This document shows, piece by piece, positions 16,307 to 24,447 of a stretch of DNA of 64,000 bases. This stretch comes from Henriciella sp. Lineage in GTDB: Bacteria > Pseudomonadota > Alphaproteobacteria > Caulobacterales > Hyphomonadaceae. The translations under genes and the position numbers were made by a program. Each line of letters begins with the position of its first letter. The stretch's first letter is position 1. The stretch is from the NCBI GenBank assembly GCA_013213785.1, contig JABSPZ010000012.1, positions 124,001 through 188,000 on the forward strand. Direction: 5' to 3'. Below the pieces are notes generated by a model. It did not search any database and was not told the DNA's origin. It was given only the letters and a program-made list of their open reading frames with translations.

Positions 16307-17995
16307 TCAGTCTTCGTTCAAGAGCTGATCTCGGACGTTGCGTTTTAGGAATTTCCCGCTCGCATTGCGAGGAAACGGATCATCGCAGATCCAGACGTAG
16401 CGCGGGATTTTGAATTTCGCCATACGATCCGCGCAATGCGTCTTGAGATCATCGACACTCATTGAGGAGCCGGGCTTTAGATAGACTGCAGCGCCAACTT
16501 CTTCGCCGAGACGCTCGTCCGGAACACCAAAGACGCAACACTCAGCAACTGACGGGTGGTGATAGATGTTGGCTTCAACTTCCACGCAATAAATGTTCTC
16601 TCCACCCCGCAAAACCATGTCCTTCTTTCGGTCCACGAGGAAGATAAAGCCGTGCTCGTCGAGATATCCTATATCGCCCGTATGGAGCCAACCGTCGGTG
16701 ATCGCCTCTGCGGTGGCTTCAGGGCGATTAATGTAACCCTTGATGACTGAGGACCCTCGCACCCAAATTTCTCCGAGGTTGCCGATGGCAACCGCTTCGC
16801 CGGAGTCGTCGACGCATTTCACCTCAAAATTGGGCATTGCGGGGCCCGCTGAGTCTGGCTTGTCGACAAAGAAGTCCCCAGCGACGGATGTAATAATGCC
16901 GCAAGTTTCCGTCATCCCATAACCTGTGCCAGGGCGCGCCGTTTCGATCTGATCATCGATTTTTTGAACCTGATCAGGTGGGACTTGTGCGCCACCACAA
17001 GAGATCGCCATTAGGCTGGATGTGTCCGTTTTCTCAAAGTCTGGATGATTGATCAGCTCACGCCCCATAACCGGAACACCACCAGCCGATGTCACCCGCT
17101 CGCGCTCGATCAAACGCAGTGCCTCTCCTGCATCCCAGCGATACATCAACACGATCGTGCCGCCGACAGCGGTTACACGATAAGCGCCGCAGTTGTTTGC
17201 CGTAACATGGAACAATGGCGTGGTGATCAATGCGACTGGTACTGGTAGATTTGCCGGAGGTTCAGCGCCCGTGGCGAGTTTTACAGCCAGCATCGCAGAG
17301 GCTGCGGCGTATTGCATGTTCACGAGATTGGCGGCGCAACCGCGATGGGTCAGTTGAGCGCCTTTCGGAAAGCCAGTCGTGCCTGAAGTATAAAAGATAC
17401 AGGCATCGCTGTCGGGATCGACGTCAACTTCGGGCATCGGTCGATCTTCGCGAATAATAGAGGCCCAATCAGTCACGTCGTCTGGACCCGCGTTGACGCG
17501 GACCGAAATCAACTCTGGGGTCGACTCAATTTCAGGGTTGTCTTTGATCCGTGCCATGCGTTCAGCGTCAACGAAGACGTGCGTGGGGCGAGCGTCGTTG
17601 ATGCCGTACGCCATCTCAGTTTCCGTCCACCAAGCATTCATGCCGACGACGGCGACACCAATTGAGGTGCAGGCCCAATAAATCAGCATCCATTCCGGAT
17701 AATTGCGCATCGCAATTGCGACGCGGTCCCCAGGTCGAACGCCGCGCTCATACAGCCACCCTGACACGCTAGAGACAATGCGATGAGCTTCTGCGTACGT
17801 AATCCGCTCATCTTGGTATACGATGTAGTCTCTCTCGGCGAATTGAGCCGTTGAGAGCCAGATGTCGCGAATACGCTTTGGGCTGTTTTTGTAATCCCGA
17901 ATGCGGTGACCCAAGATCTCTGTCTCGATGATCTCAAAATCACCACCTGGCCCAGTCAGCGCATCATGCGCCTGCTTCAGTTCTTTGTAGTACAT
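16307..17995 (-). CDS. Acyl-CoA synthetase (AMP-forming)
   Basis: A 562-residue AMP-binding enzyme. The P-loop-like motif YTSGTTGFPKGAQLTHRG lies near residue 210, followed by GYGMTETCG and the hinge motif DRKKDMVLRGGENIYC near residue 465. The C-terminal lysine is in RNASGKFLKR. It activates carboxylic acids as acyl-AMP and transfers them to CoA. Substrate range cannot be read from sequence; medium or long-chain fatty acids are likely. It converges with the acyl-CoA dehydrogenase gene, 41 bp apart. It may also feed fatty acids to the upstream sphingolipid pathway, though no ACP-ligase signature distinguishes it. Confidence 0.9.
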   Translation of the reverse strand: MYYKELKQAHDALTGPGGDFEIIETEILGHRIRDYKNSPKRIRDIWLSTAQFAERDYIVYQDERITYAEAHRIVSSVSGWLYERGVRPGDRVAIAMRNYPEWMLIYWACTSIGVAVVGMNAWWTETEMAYGINDARPTHVFVDAERMARIKDNPEIESTPELISVRVNAGPDDVTDWASIIREDRPMPEVDVDPDSDACIFYTSGTTGFPKGAQLTHRGCAANLVNMQYAAASAMLAVKLATGAEPPANLPVPVALITTPLFHVTANNCGAYRVTAVGGTIVLMYRWDAGEALRLIERERVTSAGGVPVMGRELINHPDFEKTDTSSLMAISCGGAQVPPDQVQKIDDQIETARPGTGYGMTETCGIITSVAGDFFVDKPDSAGPAMPNFEVKCVDDSGEAVAIGNLGEIWVRGSSVIKGYINRPEATAEAITDGWLHTGDIGYLDEHGFIFLVDRKKDMVLRGGENIYCVEVEANIYHHPSVAECCVFGVPDERLGEEVGAAVYLKPGSSMSVDDLKTHCADRMAKFKIPRYVWICDDPFPRNASGKFLKRNVRDQLLNED

Positions 17996-18073
17996 ACGCT
18001 CCGCCCATAATCATCTTTTATAGGCGTACGCTGTCCATCGAGCAGAGGAAGACTTCACGTAGAGGCAAGGAAA

Positions 18074-18096
18074 AAGAAGCGGGCCGGCCGCCGCCC
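18074..18096 (-). terminator. Possible terminator of the alpha/beta hydrolase gene
   Basis: On the minus strand, just past the hydrolase stop, a GC-rich inverted repeat (GGGC at 18093-18096 pairing with GCCC at 18081-18084) is followed by a short T-rich stretch ending in TTTTT. The stem is short, so this is a weak call. Confidence 0.3.
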
Positions 18097-18100
18097 TTCA

Positions 18101-19540
18101 TTAAAACTCTGGCAGCTCGATATAGATTTCCCGCCCATCAACAGTCTCGCCGCGCATGAAATCCTGGATGACGGAGGTTATCTCAGGAGACTGCATGAAG
18201 ACATTGTGGCCGCCGTTCTCAACCATGACAGTCTGCCGGTTCGAAAGTCCGGCGGTCGCTTCCTGACCGCTCTCAGGGTAGGTGCGTCCATCCAGAGTGC
18301 CTGAAATCACGAGAGTTGGTACATCTGATACCGGCGCCGTACGAAAAGTATCGCCGAGATCCAGAGAGGCATCAACCGTTTCCAGGTGCATGCTGAAATT
18401 CATATGCGGTCCCATGAGGGCGGTCTCAGCTTGTTGCGCAATCATCGCGCGTCGCTCGGGACTTGATCCAGACACGACATCCATCAGCACAGTCATAGGG
18501 CGAAACGAAAGAGCTGTATCGGTTGGGTCCACCGCGCGCTGCATCAAAGCGATGACAGGCGCCGTCTCGCCCGCATCGAGCGCTCGAAATATATCGAGAA
18601 TCCAGACCGCACGCGCTGGGTCAGCGACCAAAGCCGATGTGATTTTTTGTAAGTCACGCTTTTGCAGCAAGTACGGCGCCGTCCCCTCACCTTGCGTTGG
18701 GATTTCTAACAGTAGCGGCGTTTGCTCGAGACTCGTCAACACGCGCGCAATGAGTGCTTTCACATCCGGATACTTCGCTTTGGCTGATGGGACTTTATCA
18801 ATCGCGGATTGAAGTCGATCAAAATACGCATCGCCCCGTCTAGGCTGCTTGACTGTTTGGTCTAATCCTTCGACGGAGGTTATTACAACTCGCCCAATCT
18901 GATCGTCGATTTGCTGGAGCGCTGCCAAAGATAGGTGCGAGCCATATGAGATGCCCCAGAGATCGATCTGCTCGGAACCAAGATGGCGTCTTAAAGCCCC
19001 AAGGTCAGAAACGCTTTCGGTCGTTGTGTAACCATGCACGTCCACGCCTTCAGATTTCCAATAGTCAAGACACTCGCCAAAAGCGGTTCGCTCTAACGCA
19101 AAGAACTCAGCGTCAGACATTCGCTCCGTTGCACTGACATGGTGAGAGGACGTGCATTTGGGTAAATCATTAGACGCGCCTGTGCCGCGCTGATCAAAGG
19201 CTATGACGTCGCCGAACTCGCGCATCGCCATGAACAAAGGAAACCGCTGATACTTAGCGGTTTGAATTCCAGACCCTCCAGGACCGCCTGAAAGATAAAC
19301 AATGGGAGCTCCCGGTGTTTCGCCAGTTGCTGGGAACCGTACATATTTGAGCGTGATCTCGCGGCTGTCGGCAACGTTGCGGTTCTCTGGAACGGACAGA
19401 CTCCCCTCATAGGCATCGACGCTGTCACCCGCATCAGATTCAAAAACGATCGCGGTTTCGCCAGCGCGTGGCTGTGCGTCGGCAATGCCTGAAAAGCCAG
19501 CCATAAGGGTTAGCGGGAGGGCTACGGAACATCTTTTCAT
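18101..19540 (-). CDS. Secreted alpha/beta hydrolase (tripeptidyl/prolyl aminopeptidase-like)
   Basis: A 479-residue exported alpha/beta hydrolase. A signal peptide (MKRCSVALPLTLMAGFSGIADA) is followed by the oxyanion-hole segment YLSGGPGGSG near residue 82. The nucleophile elbow is GISYGSH, and the C-terminal cap-like domain ends in SGTLDGRTYP (acid) and NGGHNVF (His). The arrangement matches tripeptidyl aminopeptidase/proline iminopeptidase-like periplasmic hydrolases. It is transcribed away from the LytTR membrane regulator at 19679, with 138 bp between starts, suggesting co-regulation. Peptides are the likely substrates, but small esters are possible. Confidence 0.85.
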   Translation of the reverse strand: MKRCSVALPLTLMAGFSGIADAQPRAGETAIVFESDAGDSVDAYEGSLSVPENRNVADSREITLKYVRFPATGETPGAPIVYLSGGPGGSGIQTAKYQRFPLFMAMREFGDVIAFDQRGTGASNDLPKCTSSHHVSATERMSDAEFFALERTAFGECLDYWKSEGVDVHGYTTTESVSDLGALRRHLGSEQIDLWGISYGSHLSLAALQQIDDQIGRVVITSVEGLDQTVKQPRRGDAYFDRLQSAIDKVPSAKAKYPDVKALIARVLTSLEQTPLLLEIPTQGEGTAPYLLQKRDLQKITSALVADPARAVWILDIFRALDAGETAPVIALMQRAVDPTDTALSFRPMTVLMDVVSGSSPERRAMIAQQAETALMGPHMNFSMHLETVDASLDLGDTFRTAPVSDVPTLVISGTLDGRTYPESGQEATAGLSNRQTVMVENGGHNVFMQSPEITSVIQDFMRGETVDGREIYIELPEF

Positions 19541-19678
19541 TTCGACAGTCTCTCAATGCGTTGCTGAGCGCTAACAGTAGGAAATATATCGAGAAATGAT
19601 CCTGGAGACTGAGCGAGCGGTAGTGAATTTCTGGCGAATGGCGGTGTCCGGCAGCGACATTCAGGTCTACGGTAGGCT

Positions 19679-21184
19679 ATGCTTCGATTTCTCTCTCTCA
19701 TCATCTTTAGCCAGATCCTAGTTTGCGGAGCGGATGCGCAATTCCGTGATTTGGCTTTTATGAATTTCGACGATGTGACGCTGTGTCCGGCATCCGGAGA
19801 AGAAACTCAGCCGCCCAATTTCGATGCAGCTCCATGTGAGAGAGTTTCCGCGGGAGATGTTGATCCGCAAGGCAAGCTCATATGGGTGCGTACAAGTATC
19901 AATTTAGAGGCCACGCGCGGCAGCAAAGGTGAACCTCTATCGCTCTATGTGTCCGGCAAAATGGCAAGTGAGGTCTATCTGAACGGTGTTTTCGTTGGTG
20001 CGAATGGAAAACCCGCTACCGATGCGGCGAACGAGGTCTCAGGCAAAATGGATGTCGAGCTGCATCCATCGCAAGACCTGTTTAAACTTGGCACGAATGA
20101 AGTCGTGCTGTTGGCGTCATCCCATCGCGGCTTCATCAAATTGTATCGCCCGCTTCACCTGGTTGGTATTGCGCCCACGGGCGTATTCTCAGATTCCACT
20201 CTAGCGCGCTTTGATCTTTCTATAGCGACTCTGAGCTTGTTTTTGCTTGGTGCCCTGTATTTCGGATTGATGGCCGTGATTGGAACGTCGAGAGATCGTT
20301 CGGCCACGCTGAGCGTGATCTGTTTCTTCGCTGCAGGACAATTGATCTCCGAAGTGCTTCGCGGGTTGGTGTCTTATTCCTATCCTGTGCATGACCTAAG
20401 ACTGATTGCGATCGCTGGCTTTTCCCTAGCTTTCGGGCTCAGCGTTGCGTTTCATATTCTGAGAACGTTCAAAGTTGAACAAACGATGCGATGGGTTGGC
20501 GGGTTGGCGGTCATTTCGCTGATAGCAATGCTAGGTTCAAAAGGGTTCGACTTCAAAGCTTTGGTTGGCATGGCCATCCCGCTAATCGGCGCTCTGATTG
20601 CTACGGGTGTCTGGAGCTATAAAAGGCGCGCTCGCGCGTTCGTCTATTTTATCGCGCTATTATCGTTCCTCCTCGCGATCGTTCTGTTTCAAGGCCTATT
20701 CCTGGATACAGTTTTCTTCCTTTCAGTTGCTTTCTTTCTGCTGCTCTTATTCCTCGAGCAGGCGCTCGTGCTCGCGTCAGAAGAGCGAGAAAGACGCAGC
20801 GAAGAGGCGCGGGCCAACCGGTTAGAGCAAGCTTTGGCCGAGGTTGAACAACGCGCAGAGACCAGTCACATCAACATCAAAAGCGCAGGCAAACTCGAGC
20901 GAGTTGCGACCAATCAAATCGTGCATTGCCGCGGTGCTGGCGGATACTCTGAAATTCATTTGCTAGGTGGGCGCACTCTCCTGCACTCGGTCAGCTTGAA
21001 TGAGTTGGAAGAGTCACTGCCTGCGATTTTTTTGCGCGTACACAGGTCTCATTTAATCAACGTCATGTTCGTCGAATCTCTAACACGTGATTCATCGGGA
21101 ACTGGCTCATTGAGTTTGAAAGATGATGTTTCTGTTCCTGTGAGCCGGCGAATAATGCCGAAAGTCCGAGAAGCCCTAGGCTGA
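19679..21184 (+). CDS. Membrane-bound LytTR transcriptional regulator
   Basis: A 501-residue one-component regulator. It has an N-terminal signal peptide ending near residue 20, then a periplasmic beta-rich domain to about residue 175 (jelly-roll-like, with SLYVSGKMASEVYLNGVFVG). Six or seven membrane helices span roughly 180-365, and a coiled coil rich in Glu/Arg covers about 368-395. A C-terminal LytTR DNA-binding domain covers about 400-501 (IVHCRGAGGYSEIHL, FLRVHRSHLINV). The layout combines a 7TMR-DISM-like sensor with direct DNA binding and no receiver or kinase. Divergence from the secreted hydrolase suggests it senses an extracytoplasmic ligand and regulates that gene. Confidence 0.85.
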   Translation: MLRFLSLIIFSQILVCGADAQFRDLAFMNFDDVTLCPASGEETQPPNFDAAPCERVSAGDVDPQGKLIWVRTSINLEATRGSKGEPLSLYVSGKMASEVYLNGVFVGANGKPATDAANEVSGKMDVELHPSQDLFKLGTNEVVLLASSHRGFIKLYRPLHLVGIAPTGVFSDSTLARFDLSIATLSLFLLGALYFGLMAVIGTSRDRSATLSVICFFAAGQLISEVLRGLVSYSYPVHDLRLIAIAGFSLAFGLSVAFHILRTFKVEQTMRWVGGLAVISLIAMLGSKGFDFKALVGMAIPLIGALIATGVWSYKRRARAFVYFIALLSFLLAIVLFQGLFLDTVFFLSVAFFLLLLFLEQALVLASEERERRSEEARANRLEQALAEVEQRAETSHINIKSAGKLERVATNQIVHCRGAGGYSEIHLLGGRTLLHSVSLNELEESLPAIFLRVHRSHLINVMFVESLTRDSSGTGSLSLKDDVSVPVSRRIMPKVREALG

Positions 21185-21294
21185 AACGGCGAGCTCTGGG
21201 TTTAACCGTCAGACTCCATCCGGGCTGATTTGTATTCTGATAGAGCATTGAGCCATTGTGTTTGTGGTTTGAGACGCTACATCCCGGGGCGATC

Positions 21295-23223
21295 ATGTTG
21301 ACCATCTCAAATCTCGATTTTCGCGTGGAAGCACGGCCTCTCTTTGAAGGGGCATCGGCGACTATTTCAAAGGGCTGGAAAGTGGGCCTTGTGGGTCGCA
21401 ATGGTACAGGCAAATCTACGCTTCTAAGACTGATCAGAGAAGACGTTGAAAACCCAAGTGCAGATAGCTCTATCCGATTGGGAACTGGAGCGCGGCTCGG
21501 TTGGGTCGCGCAAGAGGTTGCACCGGGCGACGAGACGATCCTGGACATTGTTCTCGCATGCGACGAAGAACGCGCCGCTTTGATGAAGGAAGCCGATACC
21601 GCAACAGACCCGGACAGAATTGCGGAGATACATACGCGCTTGGTTGATATTGATGCCTGGTCGGCCGAAGCCCGCGCTGCCGAAGTTCTAATGGGTCTAG
21701 GCTTTGCGCATGCAGACCTTGCGCGTCCGACGCGAGAATTCTCGGGCGGTTGGCGGATGCGTGCAGCGATCGCTGGCGTTCTGTTCTCACAACCTGATCT
21801 CTTGCTGCTTGACGAACCAACCAACTATCTCGATTTGGAAGGGGCTGCGTGGCTCGAGTCCTATATCAAGCGCTACCCGCATACGGTGATCATCGTTTCG
21901 CACGACCGAGAGTTGCTCAATCGATGTGTAACCCACACGATGGCCCTTGAGCATAGACAACTCTCCATTTGCCCCGGCGGGTATGATGACTGGCTAAAAC
22001 TGCGTGCCGCAAAAGTAGCGCAACTGGAGAGCCAACGCGCCAAACAGGAGGCCGACCGAGCGCATTTGCAGGCCTTCGTCGACCGTTTTCGAGCTAAAGC
22101 ATCGAAAGCCCGCCAAGCGCAGTCTCGAGTGAAAATGCTGGAGCGGATGCAAGACATCACAATCCCGATCAGCGAGCGCACCACACCGTTTTCATTCTCC
22201 ACCCCCGAAGGGAAACTCGCACCTCCTATGTTGGAGCTTCAAGAAGCAACTCTGGGCTATGGAGAGCAGGCGGTCATTTTGGATGAGGTGAACCTTCGGC
22301 TTGATCCTGATGATCGGATTGCGATCGTAGGCACGAACGGGCAGGGCAAGACGACGCTTGTGAAGTCGATCGCGGAGAGACTGCCATTGATGGACGGGAA
22401 GCGGGTTGTCCCGAAGGCCGTCACCATTGGCTATTTCTCGCAAGATCAAATGGATGAACTGACGCTCGGCGAGACCGTCCTGGATCATGTTCGGCGAGCG
22501 CTGCCGCGTGACACAAGCGTCGCCCGTCAACGGGCTGTCGCCGCTGGGATGGGATTTTCGCACGAGAAAGTCGAAACCAAGGTCGACAAACTTTCTGGCG
22601 GAGAGAAGGTTCGCCTCTTGCTCGGGCTGATGGCAATTGAGCAGCCTCACGTCCTGATCCTCGACGAACCAACATCCCACCTCGACATCGATAGTCGCGA
22701 GGCACTGATCTATGCACTCAATGAATTCGAAGGAGCCGTTCTGCTGATCACGCACGATGTCTATTTGGCTGAGGCCACGGCTGATCAGCTTTGGTTGGTT
22801 AAAGACGGTAAGGCGACGCGCTATGATGGTGATTTGCAAGACTACCGGGCTTTGGTCTTGCGAGCTGACAGAAACGAAACGGATCAGAACTGGGTCAAAA
22901 AGACCCAAAACAAACCTGAAGTGGCTGATCCAAAAGCGTCGACTACAACACGCGATAAAGCCGAGAACCGGAGACGGAATTCGGAGGCGCGTAAAGCGGC
23001 ACAGCCTCTAAAAGAGAAGGCTAGAAAGGCTGAGCAAAGAATGGCGCGCGCTTCGAAGCGCTTAGAAGAGATTGATGTGGATCTAGCTACACCGGGAATG
23101 TTGTCAGACGCCTTACAAGATTTGATGCGCGATCGAGCGGCCACAGCGGAAGACCTAGAGCAAGCAGAGACAGACTGGCTCGAAGCAACTGAAGCTTATG
23201 AGGAAGCTGTAAACGCTCATTAG
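21295..23223 (+). CDS. ABC-F family ATPase
   Basis: A 642-residue protein with two ABC domains and no membrane segment. Walker A motifs are GRNGTGKST near residue 37 and GTNGQGKTT near residue 345. Signature motifs are FSGGWRMR and LSGGEKVRL, and Walker B motifs are LLLLDEPTNYLD and LILDEPTSHLD. A charged coiled-coil C-terminus from about residue 540 resembles Uup/YheS-type proteins. ABC-F proteins act on ribosomes or on DNA intermediates. The start is ATG 21295, where the domain begins at once; the open frame to 21256 adds 13 unlikely residues. It has no obvious operon partner. Confidence 0.9.
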   Translation: MLTISNLDFRVEARPLFEGASATISKGWKVGLVGRNGTGKSTLLRLIREDVENPSADSSIRLGTGARLGWVAQEVAPGDETILDIVLACDEERAALMKEADTATDPDRIAEIHTRLVDIDAWSAEARAAEVLMGLGFAHADLARPTREFSGGWRMRAAIAGVLFSQPDLLLLDEPTNYLDLEGAAWLESYIKRYPHTVIIVSHDRELLNRCVTHTMALEHRQLSICPGGYDDWLKLRAAKVAQLESQRAKQEADRAHLQAFVDRFRAKASKARQAQSRVKMLERMQDITIPISERTTPFSFSTPEGKLAPPMLELQEATLGYGEQAVILDEVNLRLDPDDRIAIVGTNGQGKTTLVKSIAERLPLMDGKRVVPKAVTIGYFSQDQMDELTLGETVLDHVRRALPRDTSVARQRAVAAGMGFSHEKVETKVDKLSGGEKVRLLLGLMAIEQPHVLILDEPTSHLDIDSREALIYALNEFEGAVLLITHDVYLAEATADQLWLVKDGKATRYDGDLQDYRALVLRADRNETDQNWVKKTQNKPEVADPKASTTTRDKAENRRRNSEARKAAQPLKEKARKAEQRMARASKRLEEIDVDLATPGMLSDALQDLMRDRAATAEDLEQAETDWLEATEAYEEAVNAH

Positions 23224-23336
23224 TGGTTGCGCATCGCCATCAGGCCTCCGCATTTGAATGGGGCTTCTCGAAGAGGTTTCGGCCCCTTTCGCGTTCTGAT
23301 TGTACAAGGATTATAAGCTGCGCTAGCGTGTGGATA

Positions 23337-24401
23337 ATGATGAAGAAAATACTCTTGGGCATCGCTATTGTAGCTGCGATGATCGTTGGACGCGTGCTGT
23401 TTAAAGTCGGGCAAGCTTCTGGTCAGTTAGTAAGTTTGGAAACTGTTTTAGCAGATCGTTGCGAAAGCATTGAAGTAGCGCCGGGCCCCGAAGATATTGC
23501 TATCGATCATGAGACCGGAATTGCATACATTGCAGCGACGGATCGAAGAGCATTAAGCTCTCATCCACGCGGATCTATCTTTATGTTGGATCTGAACGAC
23601 CCGGATGCCGCGCCGATCGATATACTCAGCCAAGAGCCTTCAGATTTTTACTCATATGGCATTAGTCTATGGCGAGGGCCGGAAGGTAATTTGCGATTGT
23701 TCGCGATAAAACATCCTAAAGCCGGGGAAACGGTTGAGGTTTTCGACGTTGGTTTGGATGGCCACCTCGTTCATGCGGAGACAATTACCTCACCTGAGAT
23801 GTTTGCGCTGAACGATCTTGTCGCCGTTGGTGCGCGCCAGTTCTACGCGACTAATGATCAAAGATACAAAGACGGAATAGGCGCTGCTCTTGAGCTTTTT
23901 CTCGGACTGCCGCTGGGCGAAGTGATTTACTTTGATGGTGCGCAGACCAGGAAAGTCGCTTCAGGGTTTGCATTTGCCAATGGCGTGAACACCTCCCTGG
24001 ATGGGAGCGAAGTATACGTCACCGAGACGATTGGACGGAAGCTCGCTGTCTTCAAGCGCGACAGGTCTTCAGGGGCGTTGAGTAAAAGGCAAAATTACGG
24101 AATCGGAACGGGCGCTGATAACATTGATGTCGCTCCGGATGGGGCGCTCTACATCGGCGCCCATCCAAAGCTCCTAGCCTTCACCAAACACGCGAGTGAT
24201 CCAGAAACTGTGTCGCCTTCTCAAGTCGTGAGGTTTGATCCCGTCGAGCGGGATTTTGAAACAGTTTATGTCTCTCAAAACGGCGAATTGAACGGATCAG
24301 CTACCGGGGCATACTGGAACGAAACACTCCTCGTCGGCGGTGTTTTTGATAGTCATATTGCCAAGTGTTCGGGCGTAGATTTGACGCTCGGTGCGCGTTG
24401 A
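23337..24401 (+). CDS. Paraoxonase/arylesterase-like beta-propeller protein
   Basis: A 354-residue membrane-anchored or exported protein with one N-terminal hydrophobic segment (ILLGIAIVAAMIVG). The rest resembles the six-bladed propeller of the SMP-30/paraoxonase group: PGPEDIAIDHETGIAYIAA near residue 45, then ALNDLVAVGARQFYATND with a calcium-binding Asn-Asp, and FANGVNTSLDGSEVYVTET. Family members hydrolyse lactones and esters. Two adjacent ATGs (23337, 23340) are possible starts. It sits alone between the ABC-F gene and the convergent GH3 gene. Confidence 0.83.
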   Translation: MMKKILLGIAIVAAMIVGRVLFKVGQASGQLVSLETVLADRCESIEVAPGPEDIAIDHETGIAYIAATDRRALSSHPRGSIFMLDLNDPDAAPIDILSQEPSDFYSYGISLWRGPEGNLRLFAIKHPKAGETVEVFDVGLDGHLVHAETITSPEMFALNDLVAVGARQFYATNDQRYKDGIGAALELFLGLPLGEVIYFDGAQTRKVASGFAFANGVNTSLDGSEVYVTETIGRKLAVFKRDRSSGALSKRQNYGIGTGADNIDVAPDGALYIGAHPKLLAFTKHASDPETVSPSQVVRFDPVERDFETVYVSQNGELNGSATGAYWNETLLVGGVFDSHIAKCSGVDLTLGAR

Positions 24402-24447
24402 TTTTTTGATCGACCCATCCAAACGCTTCGAATGAGCTCCAATATGA

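Noticed and set aside
21063-21824. A 253-codon minus-strand frame opposite the LytTR and ABC-F genes
   Set aside because: Serine/arginine-rich composition typical of antisense reading; no domain visible; opposite strand encodes Walker A and signature motifs.
22192-22908. A 238-codon minus-strand frame opposite the second ABC domain
   Set aside because: Antisense shadow of a conserved ATPase domain.
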